DNA from: Carposina sasakii
Taxonomy: Eukaryota; Arthropoda; Insecta; Lepidoptera; Carposinidae
Direction: 5' to 3'
Assembly: GCA_014607495.2 (NCBI GenBank)
Contig: CP053149.1
Location: forward strand, 12,350,120-12,414,119
DNA: 64,000 bases
Shown: one piece after another, positions 12,013-21,633 of the stretch
How positions within the stretch are numbered: the stretch's first letter is position 1
Layout of the letters: every line of letters begins with the position of its first letter
Notes under the pieces: generated by a model
Told to the model about the DNA's origin: nothing
The model's database searches: none
What the model saw: only the letters and a program-made list of their open reading frames with translations
Position numbers and translations under genes: made by a program

Positions 12013-12239
12013 AATTACATTTCGTACGTTTCATTCTTTGATATATTTTTAACACATGTAGATGTTTAGAGGTGAAAATTTTGCAAGCATCCTGGTTAAT
12101 GAGTTGTATACCTAATTATTATTGTAATTATGGGAAAAAAGAACACTACATTTTTACCAATTTTATTTATAACATAAATATAACTTTTTAAATTAGATTA
12201 ATTTACAAGTGATAAATCTGCTTATAAATTATTTTAAAT

Positions 12240-13265
12240 TTATGATGATTGATTGGACAGAAAGACTGAACTTGCAAAGTGAGCATCATCAGTCACTGGA
12301 CGGTTATAGAATTTACCAAATGTTTCTGCCTGCGACCAGCCAGCAGTCCTAATAACGTCTAATGAGACACCCTGCGCTCGCGCTGTAGATGTGGCAGCGT
12401 GTCGTGTGCTATGAGAACTCCATGCTGTCACATCCACCCCGGCTTCCGCCAGGATCTCCTTAATCCATCGGCTAATGGTTTGGGTGCTAACAGACTTATA
12501 TGGTCTTCTAGACGTATTATGAGATTTTACTGTGCGTCTTAAATCATTTGTAACTAACAAATAATCTTGCAAAACTGTAGCAGGACATATATTGATATTT
12601 TCTGTAAAATAAGGCAAGAACAGAATTGGCTGGTCGCGCCCAGCTGCTGATGTTTTTATAATGTCTGAAATTACAATTTTTATACCGTTCAGGCTGATAT
12701 GGATATTATTAGCTTTAATGAGAGAAAGTGTCTGTGCTCTATGCGCAGTACATAAGGCCAGCAATATTACGAGTTCTTAGAAATTTTTGGCAGAGTTAAA
12801 TCCTTATTAGGGCCCCATGAGGTAATATATTGCAAAACTGTATGAGGGTCCCATGTGGATGCGTATTTTTTGGAATATTGGGCCTTAATTTATATATACC
12901 TTTCAATAGTCTTTTAATTTGGTCATGAGATCCTGACTCATCTCCGAAAAGCAAACTTAGAGCCGAACGATGACTATTCAAGATGCCATAAGCCGCACCT
13001 TTATTAAACAGTTTTGTCAAAAAAGTCAACATTCTTGGAAGGGAACATGTGTATGGATCGATATTTGCCTCAGTGCAGTACTGCCACCAATACTTGTAGG
13101 AGACACCATATTTTGCAAAGTATTTTTCGACAAAGAAGCCATCATAAGGTCCAATGATTCGATAGGGACACCTCGTTTCAGGAACGCGTCCCTGAGAGTT
13201 TGGCTGCACCAGGATTTATAAAAACTATATCGGATGTAACCATTCTTTGTAACGGTGGGAACCAC
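12240..13265 (-). pseudogene. tyrosine recombinase of the DIRS element (frameshifted)
   Basis: The catalytic domain is open from 12764 to 12240 (174 codons). It keeps all expected residues: Arg in CTAHRAQTL (residue 9), the HSTR box (His 118, Arg 121), Trp in AGWS (143) and the nucleophile Tyr in KFYNRP (153). The N-terminal helical domain lies upstream in other frames. Residues like LRDAFLKRGV are near 13200, and HRSALSLLFGDESGSH then KRLLKGIYKLRPNIP are near 12860-12970. At least two frameshifts, near 13200 and 12775-12800, separate the pieces. The enzyme would have joined a circular DNA copy to the genome. It could have been mistaken for a phage or Crypton recombinase, but the reverse transcriptase and RNase H next to it settle the class. 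Confidence 0.88.
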
Positions 13266-14640
13266 GGCTGGGAAGGCCAGTATGGAAATATTAGAATGCC
13301 TTCAGCCTTGTCCAATATAATTTTTTCCAAGACCTTTAATACGAGTGGGAATGGTGGAAAGGGCGAAAAGTATACGCCCTTCCACGAGATAGTGAAGGCA
13401 TCCACAGCAACTGCATCTGGATCTGCCTTCCACGACACATATCTTTGGCATTTGGCATTAGTGCGAGAAGCGAATAAATCGATATCTGGCTTACCTAAAT
13501 CCGTTACTAGTATATTAAATACTTCATCTGTTAATGTCCACTCAATGTCCGTATTAACCTTTCGGGACTCTTCATCAGCTTCTCTATTGTCTTTACTTTT
13601 AATATAAGAAGCAGATAACCATATATTTCGCTTCTAGCACCATTGCCAAATTTCTCGCGCTAAATCATTTAGATGAGGATACTTTATGCCACCCATGCGA
13701 TTAACGTAACCAACGCCGTAGTGTTGTCAATACGTTATAAAATAGAACAGTTTCGGATATTACGTGCAAAGCATTTGAGTCCAAAAAATACTGCAAGCAA
13801 CTCTAGAAATTAATATGAAAATTTATTTCACTAGCTTTCCATTCCCATTTATTCTTTGATTTTTACAAAATGCACCCCAGCCAGACCTGGATGCATCTGT
13901 AAAGATCTCTAGTTCAAAACTACTCGATTTTAATGGGGTTGATGTCGATAAAATATTTTTTGACCACCATTCTAGGTCAGGCAATATTATAGATGAAGGA
14001 CGAAATTTAGCTTCGTATGTTTATATATTGTAATGCTAAGTATTTAATTTGCTCGAGACGTTTAGTGTAAACCCAGCCGTATTTAACTGCTGGGCATGCT
14101 GCAGTAAGGGTACCAATGAGACAAGCAAGATCTTTTATAGTGCATAATGGTAAGGATTGAAATTTCTTAATATTTTTAGCTTATATAATCTTTTATCCAT
14201 AGGTAATGATAATGTCATGTCAAGAGACATCTGTTATAAATAAAGCCAGAAACTTTGTCTGTTGTAAAGGTCGCAACGAACTTTTTTCATAATTATAACA
14301 AATCCTAAGCTTCAAGTAGTGCCACTGTTTCCGTTACATTATATAAACATTCAGAATGTGTGGGCCGATGCATAAAAGATCGTCTAGGTATATAACAGAT
14401 ATAAATCTTTTGCCGCCGTGGCTTTAGGAGCTAAAAATATTTTAGAGATAAATTGATCTGTCTGTGGCCAACTTGTATATTGCGCCTAAGTCTAATAAAT
14501 TGTCCATAATTGCCTTAGACATTTATCACGCATTTCTGCTGTGTAAAATTATTACTATAGGGTACACTATTTTGGTAAACTTTTTTCGAAAAAAGGTATT
14601 TTGTAGCCATTTTTTATCCAGGAAAGAACTAATTTATTAT
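13178..14640 (-). pseudogene. reverse transcriptase and RNase H of the DIRS element, deleted and frameshifted
   Basis: On the minus strand the reverse transcriptase begins with a NLLDLGAIYKLA-like stretch, then IFLAPKA near 14420. The catalytic YLDD motif follows almost immediately, at 14364-14393. The normal gap between these motifs is more than 100 residues, so most of the palm is deleted. RNase H follows: FTDAS and GWGAF near 13870-13905, LELLAVFFGLKCFA near 13770-13800, RIDNTTA near 13716-13736, and then PDIDLFASRTN. This supplies the D-E-D acidic residues. The C-terminal part, ending QPWFPPLQRMV, is open at 13178-13438. Stops and frame changes occur between the blocks. The piece belongs to the same unit as the recombinase downstream and the gag remnants upstream. 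Confidence 0.85.
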
Positions 14641-14699
14641 TAGTGATTTTCATCCAGTTATCATAAAAATATTGCAGGCGACCGCATGTACCTGTTTAT

Positions 14700-15510
14700 C
14701 TAATGTCGCGTGTAGGCTCGCTGCTGACTGCTCTGGTTCGAGTAGGCACGAGATCGTGTCAGTGTCGTCGTCGATGTGGCTCGCGTCTGTATGATGTGTC
14801 GTTGTTCGTGGAAAGCCTCCGCGCCCCCCCTGTTCCCTGATGTGTAACGAAGGGGGCGAATCTCGTTTCCCGGAAGGCGAGATCTTGAAGTGGATGGGCC
14901 ATTTGTATGTGCAGGTGCTGTCTTATGTGTCAGTTTCTTAATTTGTAGACCTTGTCTGGAAATAGCCTTTGAGGCTTTTATGGTCTCCGATAGTTTATCA
15001 CCAAAGAGCGTGCTGTCTCGTTCATGATCTTTGATTAATGGCGTAAAGGATTTATCGAGGCAAGGTGTTATAAGTTTTTTCTGAGCTCTGTTTCTATGTA
15101 ATGAAATCCTTACGTCAGTCAAGATCCTGCAGCTATCCGACAGTACCTCTATTGCCTTTTATCTTGTCATCTCCAAGGAGGAGTAATGTAATGGCTTTAT
15201 TAATTGCTGTTATTCCAAGCCCTAATTGGTCTTGCTTTAACTGAATATTTTTATCGCGATTTTTAGTGATATCAGATACAGCAGCTTTTATTTCGGCGTT
15301 TAATGTCGGTGCTTTAGTAATTGACAAGTTTTCAGGTACCTGGTATTTTTAAGCAATTCCTTTGGGTCTTTATTTAGTCCCTTCGCTAATATAGGCAACC
15401 AGCGTTGTGCCAGAGTGTGGTGAATTTTTTCACCAAACATCGGTTGCTCGTCCGTTGTATCATCCAACGCTAATAAAAGCTTTGCGTTTAGGCATGTTCT
15501 TAATACTCTG
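14700..15510 (-). pseudogene. gag-like region of the DIRS element (frameshifted)
   Basis: Three pieces in different frames align with the usual DIRS gag layout. The first (about 15350-15480) contains MFGEKIHHTLAQRWLPILAK. The second (15133-15327) contains APTLNAEIKAAVSD and a glutamine-containing helix. The third (14700-15122) contains RAQKKLITPCLDKSF and LFGDKLSETIKASKAISRQG, followed by a basic, serine- and threonine-rich tail. Frameshifts lie near 15330 and 15125. Gag would package the element's RNA. No zinc knuckle was seen, which is normal for DIRS elements. Confidence 0.7.
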
Positions 15511-15590
15511 ATAATAAATTTGAAAAATAGAATAAACTAAACTATAATACTAGAATTGAAACGTGTGCTCGTTGCCGCGCATCAAAAAAA

Positions 15591-15769
15591 GAATGAAGGA
15601 AATTATCGGTAGACTAGGAATAGTGTCGTAGGTTGTAGGGTAGTTCTGTTTTGAATTACCCACTCTGAAATTGTGCGAAGTTGCCAGTACAATAAAAGTA
15701 CTACATGTGTTAAAAAAATAAAAAAACTGTAAACAATAGGGTTATTGCACATTCTTATATTAAATAATT
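15591..15769 (+). repeat. right terminal repeat and flanking direct repeat of the DIRS element
   Basis: 15591-15713 is the inverted partner of 11759-11886, including GGAAATTATCGGTAGACTAG. 15718-15769 is the direct partner of 11632-11684. Together they mark the gag-side end of the element. Confidence 0.85.
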
Positions 15770-17162
15770 AAGCATAACCATGCCATGCTAATAATTATAA
15801 GACGTCTATTATGTATTAGCAGAAGTTAAACGTGGTTATAGGTACCTACTCGTACATGATGATCGACTAACTATAACTGTGAATCTTCTAATCTTATTTC
15901 GCTTACAAGAAAAAATTGAAGTGGTTCAAGAAAAATTTTGAAACCAATCATTTTTAGGTTTATTAAAATGGCTAAGAAGAAGTTAAGAGGCAGGTGGAGA
16001 ATTTAGTCAAATTATCGAAGTATAAACCTAGCACCATGCATTTATCTGTAGTGACTAGTATTACAAAGATTTCTGGAAAATCAGAATTAATAGGGAAACT
16101 TAATGGCACATACATTTATTTAATAGCCTGCAAGTTTGACAGGTACAAACTGTTACAGGATTTAGGGCTCCTGTATAAAACTATCAAGTAGTTTTATTTG
16201 CTGTTCCCAATAATAATCTCCTTTATGGAATATAAACTTAATCACCACTAATACAGACACTAACAACATTTGGATCATAAACGTCAACGAGTCCATGTCT
16301 GAAAATATCCGAGCATGCAACAAGCAACTCGTGAGACGATAAATTTCAAACCTCTTTCTGGCCTGACATTTATTATGAAAGCCATGGATATAGTACTGTG
16401 TAAAGAGCAATGTATCATGCTCTAAAGAAATGTAAAAGTACCAACGTTCATGAGTCAAGTTTTCCCGAGTTAGGGCGTTTTCGCCATAGGTTTATAAATT
16501 AAATAAATTTGGTAATTTATTACCTATCTATCTATAAATAGAACCCTAACACACTTAATACGGCAAATTTAAAAAAAAAAACGATGTTTAAAACTGCTTA
16601 AAGATCTGAATAAAAATACATTTTACGTACGCTTTGCTATGTACAAATAAACGCAATACCATTCTAAGCATATATGTCGTACCTAGTTCAATTTCAATAA
16701 CCTTTATTGCTGATAAATTACAAAATAGTTGACATAAATAAATTTAATTATACATATAAAGAATTTATCGGCTTTATATTCTCTACAAAACGTACATAGT
16801 TAGCTATCTGTTAGTAAAACTGTGGAACGCGCACATCATAAACTTATATAAAGCTTTGACATTATACACATAAGATGTTAAACAAAGTCCATCATAAACT
16901 GTTTATTTTATTAATAAACTAGTCATTCCATTAACACAAATACGTTAAATATAATTTCTGTATCCAGATGGCTGTTTTATGAGATAGTAAAGGTTGTAAA
17001 ACGAAAGTAAACAAAGAACTACGTGGACTGATTTATAGTTTTAGACATCATTTTACCATTTCACAGCTGCAATTTGTTTATTAATTCGAATACTAGCATT
17101 CCGAGCAAATTATTATTTAAGTACTTTTAATGTTTTAATGACTCACTCAACGTAATAAAAGT
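15770..17162. other. intergenic, no feature recognised
   Basis: AT-rich. Frames at 15994-16191 and 16162-16458 lack recognisable domains. No repeat shared with the rest of the window was noticed. Confidence 0.3.
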
Positions 17163-17410
17163 AGGTAAGTCGAAAATGTACATCATCATTTTTCTATCCT
17201 TATCCCATTTTAAAACGGCGCAATATGGATTCTTTCGAAACTCATATTGCCAAAAATTTGGCGTCTGTTTTACGGCCGTCTGCCTGCCTGACGCCAACCC
17301 TTCTTAGCTTATAGCTATGTGACAATTTTAGAAAATCTGTACATGAAATAATTTCAGTGGTACAGGCCCGTAACTAGGATCGAACTTACGCCCTTCGCTG
17401 GGATATATTA
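17163..17410 (-). repeat. tRNA-derived SINE with palindromic body, copy 1
   Basis: Inverted relative to the copy at 54271-54532 and aligned with it over most of its length. It has a B-box-like GTTCGATCCTAG in the head, then GACGCCAAC, an inverted pair around GGCAATATGA and CATATTGCGCC, and a GATAAGGATAG tail. The A-box half of the head is missing or diverged. Confidence 0.75.
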
Positions 17411-17420
17411 GTACGTACTT

Positions 17421-18649
17421 ACATAATTTAGATGTGTTAGTCCCTTCTCCATGGTTAGTTCAGTTAAGTGTAGTAAGACTCCATGACCTTTGCACAGAAG
17501 GCATCGGTCGTAACCAAGTCGTAACCATCGTAACCCAGCTTCATTACGGGTGCGTCGCGGTCGGTTTCAGTAACAAGCAACTCGTTATCCTACCCGCCAT
17601 ATCTCGGATCACTATTGTAATAAGCCTGGCTGCAGTCTTGGGCCCGTAATAATGCGGTTAGACTTGCCAACCCTTAGATTCTATGGCAGTAACTTTTAAT
17701 TTATAGGTAACATTCTGATGTTGTGAAAATTGGTATACAAGGATAACTCAGAAACAGCCAATTGCAGTACTGAAGGTACAGAGATCAAGTTTACAAATCG
17801 CAGAAAATTGGTATACAAAATACAAAATTATACAAGGATAACGATTTATGATGATTAGTATAGCAATTGGAAACAGCGGGAAAAACTAAAATTAAAGTAC
17901 TCGTACCTATCGCATTGACGATATCGTGGGCGGCCGATGGTCCCATATAAGGTACAGAGATCATTTGGTCTAAGAGTTTACATTAATTAATTATTATTTT
18001 CCAAATTGTGTTGTATGACATTTATAAGTCGCAGATCTGTGTTATGGAAATCTTTAATTGATATTTATTTTTGTGTATGTCAAAATACAAATGTTATTTG
18101 TTGTTTATGATGGTAGCTACCTAGTCTTGCGAGGTTATTAATGTTTTAGAATTAACCCTGTATAAAACAGCACAATTACTAAACAACTAGTCCAAGCGAT
18201 AAAACCGTAATTGCTGTAAGCGGTAGGAGGTAGTTATTTCTAAAAGAGATTCCTTTATAGGTTTCACAGGCTTCGTTCCGAACACTGAAGTATCCAATAA
18301 AGCTTCTTCCGATGATTTAGTATTAATGATCTTCACCGTACTTTGGTCAATCTTAATGGAGATGACACATAGATGGCTAATCTATAGGTATATGGCAGGA
18401 GATATTATAGTGAACATGTGTGTGCGAAAACTCAGGTGCATTACCTATTCCCTCATTCTCATAATCCGATGGGTCGGAAATTATATACGATCGGCGAGCG
18501 ATCGGGCGCAGCAGGATAGACCGCTTTATGTATTATTTTTTAGTAGGAACTAGTTATTTTTAAATCCACCCATCTAACTAATTAGCTACTACCACCGCAT
18601 TAACTTTAATGTATGTTTTATGGTTTGATATTATAAGGTATTACCTACA
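17421..18649. other. intergenic, no gene recognised
   Basis: About 17699-17890 contains short motifs (AATTGGTATACAA repeated, CAATTGCAGTACTG) shared with the tandem array at 10180-10550, so it may be an old piece of family H. The remainder shows nothing. Confidence 0.35.
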
Positions 18650-18775
18650 TCAGCCTATTGTAGACCACTGCTGGACGTAGGCCTTCCCCAGGGCACGTCA
18701 CAAGGCTACTGCCACAGGGGGGTTTTTGCCCATAGTCACCATGCTGGGCAGGCTGGTTTTCTGCGCTTGCTGACA
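18650..18775 (+). repeat. family F LINE-end-like repeat, copy 1 (truncated)
   Basis: Starts CAGCCTATTGTAGACCACTG and runs through GCCCATAGTCACCATGCTGG. The family occurs about eight times in the window. Copies that keep their outer edge have an ATC/GAT microsatellite there, as expected of a non-LTR retrotransposon 3' end. This copy is cut short. Confidence 0.8.
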
Positions 18776-19614
18776 TTAATAATTATAAAGTTGTGAATTA
18801 ATTTGTTATATTATCAATTTCAATCATACTAAAATTCAATCAATCAGACAAAAAATATTCCAATTTGAAGTTAACGTCTGCATTTTAGTTCTTAAGTTAT
18901 TATTTATAAACGTTACTATTTAACTAGGTTATATATTTTACTTAGTATTTAATTTAATTCAAAGTACCTTAAAGTATCAACCATATGAGCAACAAATCTC
19001 AAAAAACCATTTAGTTAAACCTAAAATCGGTAAGTCATTGACCGAGATAGCGTAAAAAAATTTATACACCCCACCGTCCCAGAAAGGGTCCCGGGCGCCT
19101 AATAAATTGGGATGGAGCTTCAGGCTGTTTGCTCTCACCCTGTCTCGGCATCCCGGGATCTATGTCCTACGCTGGGCCATTAAGCACACCCGCTACAAGT
19201 TGTTTTCCGAATAGGAATTCCGCTTTATACCCCACCTTGCGATTACTTTTAATCTGAAGTTATAATTTGGCGAGGAAAATGTGAAATGGGTTTTAAATTG
19301 TGATTTTTAATAAGAGAGGTTCGAGTTACAAAGTAATATAGGAGGTTAAAATCTTTAGAAAATGCAACAGGCATCACTTAAGTGAAGCAAATGCATTATT
19401 CAAGTTTTCTGCTCCCATGGGACAGTCGCATCTCTATGGTCATATCGAGCGCTATTCGTAGCATATGCTACGAACGCTACGAACTACCCTTATTCCTCTA
19501 TGGAACTACGAAACCTACTACTCAGATTACGCATTTATAAATTGCGTACTACACAAAAAATGTTATAGCTTTTTTTCTAAGAATCATCTATCTATCTTCT
19601 ATTCTATCTTTTAC
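18776..19614. other. intergenic, with a GC-rich patch at 19060-19205
   Basis: The patch has two ACCCCACC motifs and CCCGGG sites and differs sharply in composition from its surroundings. No domain is readable on either strand. It may be a fragment of an unrecognised element. Confidence 0.3.
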
Positions 19615-19939
19615 ACATATAATAAAAATGTGAGGGATCGCTGTCTGTACATGGAAGATATATGAGAAAAAATATTATAGGAGACCTTTATTAACGCAAT
19701 AGTAGATACCTAAAATAATGATTTTTTGAATTTTTGTCGGTTTGTCTGTGCGTTTTTGCGTGCTAATCTTAAAAACGGCAGAACCGATTTCGATGCAGTT
19801 TTCAGGAATATATTGTGACAGGTCCCACACATACGAGTATAGGCTACTTTTTATCCCGGGAAAATGTTTTTATCTCGGATAATTTCGACATTTTGTTTTT
19901 TTCTGTAGTCCACGCGGACGGAGTCGCGGGCGTCCACTA
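19615..19939 (+). repeat. family E unit, subtype 1
   Basis: Full-length subtype 1 copy. It starts ACACATATAATAAAAATGTG, continues through ATCGCTGTCTGTACATGG and ends GCGGGCGTCCACTAG. Matches 2550-2881 (inverted) and 51702-52026. Confidence 0.82.
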
Positions 19940-20354
19940 GTATATAAATATTTTTACATATATTGGAATATCTAAAGTGAAATAAATTTTATTTGTCTAT
20001 AATATACACAGGTGATCTAGCAATGATACCTGGAAGTTTATTTATTATCATAAATACCGCTTTGGCTACCTAACTATAGTTAGAAAAAGTAATATTTCGC
20101 GGTAAAATAAGGGAGAAATGGCGGAAAACTCCACACTAGTTCCAGAACTATGTTTTTCTATACAACAGAAGAAAAACTGTGTTTCACTTTGGCGTCCGGT
20201 TTTGTTTCACTGTAACTTTTCATTGTAAACTATTAATAACTAAACAACGTTGCATTTCAGTACCTAGTTGCGGGTGTAGCCGCAGGTAAGTTTCACTTTA
20301 GGAAATGAAATAACTTTGCCTGCTAAGTTAATAGTAATAATACACCCAAACAGC

Positions 20355-20415
20355 CCGGTGTAACATGGATGACTGGTCCGGCCGAGGCCCGGACCGGTCG
20401 CGACACGGTGTAGCG
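20355..20415. repeat. GC-rich hairpin
   Basis: GGTCCGG and CCGGACC-type arms flank a short loop near 20376-20397 in otherwise AT-rich DNA. Short direct echoes (GGTGTA, ATGATTT-like) sit on both sides. Function unknown. It is 140 bp upstream of the tRNA-like cluster. Confidence 0.4.
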
Positions 20416-20553
20416 TAAATCATCCTTATAGTGTCAATAAATCGTAACTAGCATTTATTTATAGTGAAGCTTTACAAAAAACGTAGACGTGTTATTTATC
20501 TACGATGACTCATCAATACGATAGTATAGGCTTGCTTCGACTTATATTCGTAT

Positions 20554-20634
20554 GGCTCGTTAGCTTAGCTGGTTAGAGCGCCCATTTCGAATTTTCAATA
20601 GTGGTAGTCGGGGGTTCAAATCCCTCACGAGTCG
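20554..20634 (+). tRNA. tRNA-like unit 1, anticodon-arm class A
   Basis: The acceptor stem (GGCTCGT with ACGAGTC, one G-T pair) and D arm (GCTT with GAGC) are intact, as is the T arm (GGGGG, loop TTCAAAT, CCCTC). The pol III A box TAGCTTAGCTGG and B box GGTTCAAATCC match consensus, and T-runs follow within 10-25 bp. The anticodon arm is abnormal: the best stem, CCATT with AGTGG, encloses about 13 nt instead of 7, so no anticodon can be read safely. No CCA is encoded, as expected for a eukaryotic nuclear gene. It is either an unusual tRNA gene, a tRNA-derived repeat, or a tRNA with a tiny intron. Confidence 0.65.
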
Positions 20635-20735
20635 ATCCCTACTTTTGTTTTTTTTTTGCACTTTTGAATTTTTTTATTAAAAAGCAGTAAAATGAGACTT
20701 TTCAAGGCTATTCCTATTTCGACAATTATTAATAT

Positions 20736-20816
20736 GGCTCATTAGCTTAGCTGGTTAGAGCGTCCATTTCGAGTTTTCAATAGTGGTAGTCGGGGGTTCA
20801 AATCCCTCACGAGTCG
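20736..20816 (+). tRNA. tRNA-like unit 2, anticodon-arm class A
   Basis: Same strand and class as unit 1, starting 182 bp downstream of it. It has one acceptor mismatch (GGCTCAT) and a C-to-T change next to the anticodon arm. A box and B box are intact, and a T5 run follows at about 20824. AT-rich AATAT lies immediately upstream, as for the other units. Confidence 0.6.
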
Positions 20817-20999
20817 ATCTCATTTTTCGAATTCTTTTTCGATCGAATCGAATTTTTATTGATTTCCAATTATGGAATTCCAACGAGGTCGACAACTTGA
20901 CGAAGCTATAATATGACATCATTGACCCGTTGGGTATGCTACTTACTAAAGACGTTGCTAGGTTTCAACATGTATTACTGTTTTGAACTATCCCTCCAA

Positions 21000-21079
21000 G
21001 ACTCGTTAGCTTAGTTGGTTAGAGCGCCCTTTTCACCTGTAGACTGTGGTAGTCGGGGGTTCAAATCCCTCACGAGTCG
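21000..21079 (+). tRNA. tRNA-like unit 3, anticodon-arm class C
   Basis: The acceptor stem is perfect (GACTCGT with ACGAGTC). The D and T arms match the other units, with a single T in the A box (TAGCTTAGTTGG). The anticodon arm (CCCTTTTCACCTGTAGACTG then TGG) is unlike both other classes, although the rest of the unit is nearly identical. A T4 run follows. Confidence 0.62.
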
Positions 21080-21552
21080 TCCTTTAGGAAGTTTTGGCCT
21101 AATTTAGTGCTTTCATTAAAATATCTCATGTCAGTTATACCATGAAGTTTTTTTTATATTGTATCTATTAATTTATACATTTCTAAATATTATTGGTACC
21201 ATTATTTTTCAATTCTATTTTACTAGCTAAGTAGGTACTTATTGGTTGGCCAAACAGAAGTAAGTATCACATAAGCATAAGTGACCAGAATCCCGCTGCA
21301 GTTGCCGACTGGCGACTGCTGTTGGATGTGATAATAGAAACATGAATAAACGTTCGAGCTAATATATTTTTTGAAACCACTTTGTATTGCACCTACGCAT
21401 AAATGTTACGACAGTACAAGCTCAAAATACAGGTATCTTCGACACAAAGTAAGGCTTAGTAGCTTACTTATTAAATGAAATTTTTATTTCTGTATTTTCC
21501 GTACCTAAGCATATTGTTAAACAGACAATAAAAATAAAAGCAAAAATGTAAT

Positions 21553-21633
21553 CGACTCGTGAGGGATTTGAACCCCCGACTACCAATATAGTAAGAAACA
21601 TTAGGGCGCTCTAACCAGCTAAGCTAACGAGCC
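21553..21633 (-). tRNA. tRNA-like unit 4, anticodon-arm class B
   Basis: Minus strand. Acceptor, D and T arms are intact. The anticodon arm contains CCCTAATGTTTCTTACTATA. A T5 run follows on the minus strand. Flanks on both sides resemble those of unit 5, so the two arose by duplication of a longer segment. Confidence 0.63.

Larger units (their letters stand above)
11632..15769 (-). mobile_element. decayed DIRS-type tyrosine-recombinase retrotransposon
   Basis: Read on the minus strand the order is gag-like, reverse transcriptase, RNase H, tyrosine recombinase. That order and the recombinase in place of an integrase identify a DIRS-type retrotransposon. Inverted terminal sequence is present (11759-11886 against 15591-15713), as DIRS elements have, instead of long terminal repeats. 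Every reading frame carries frameshifts or stops, and the reverse transcriptase core is internally deleted, so the copy is dead as an autonomous element. DIRS elements integrate through a circular intermediate and make no target duplication, so the 52-bp direct repeat flanking this one is unexpected. Identification rests on motifs read by eye, not on a search. Confidence 0.88.

Noticed and set aside
12240..12764. Phage-type integrase indicating bacterial contamination
   Set aside because: Adjacent RNase H, YLDD and gag-like sequence on the same strand identify a DIRS-type retrotransposon, and the surrounding DNA is clearly insect.
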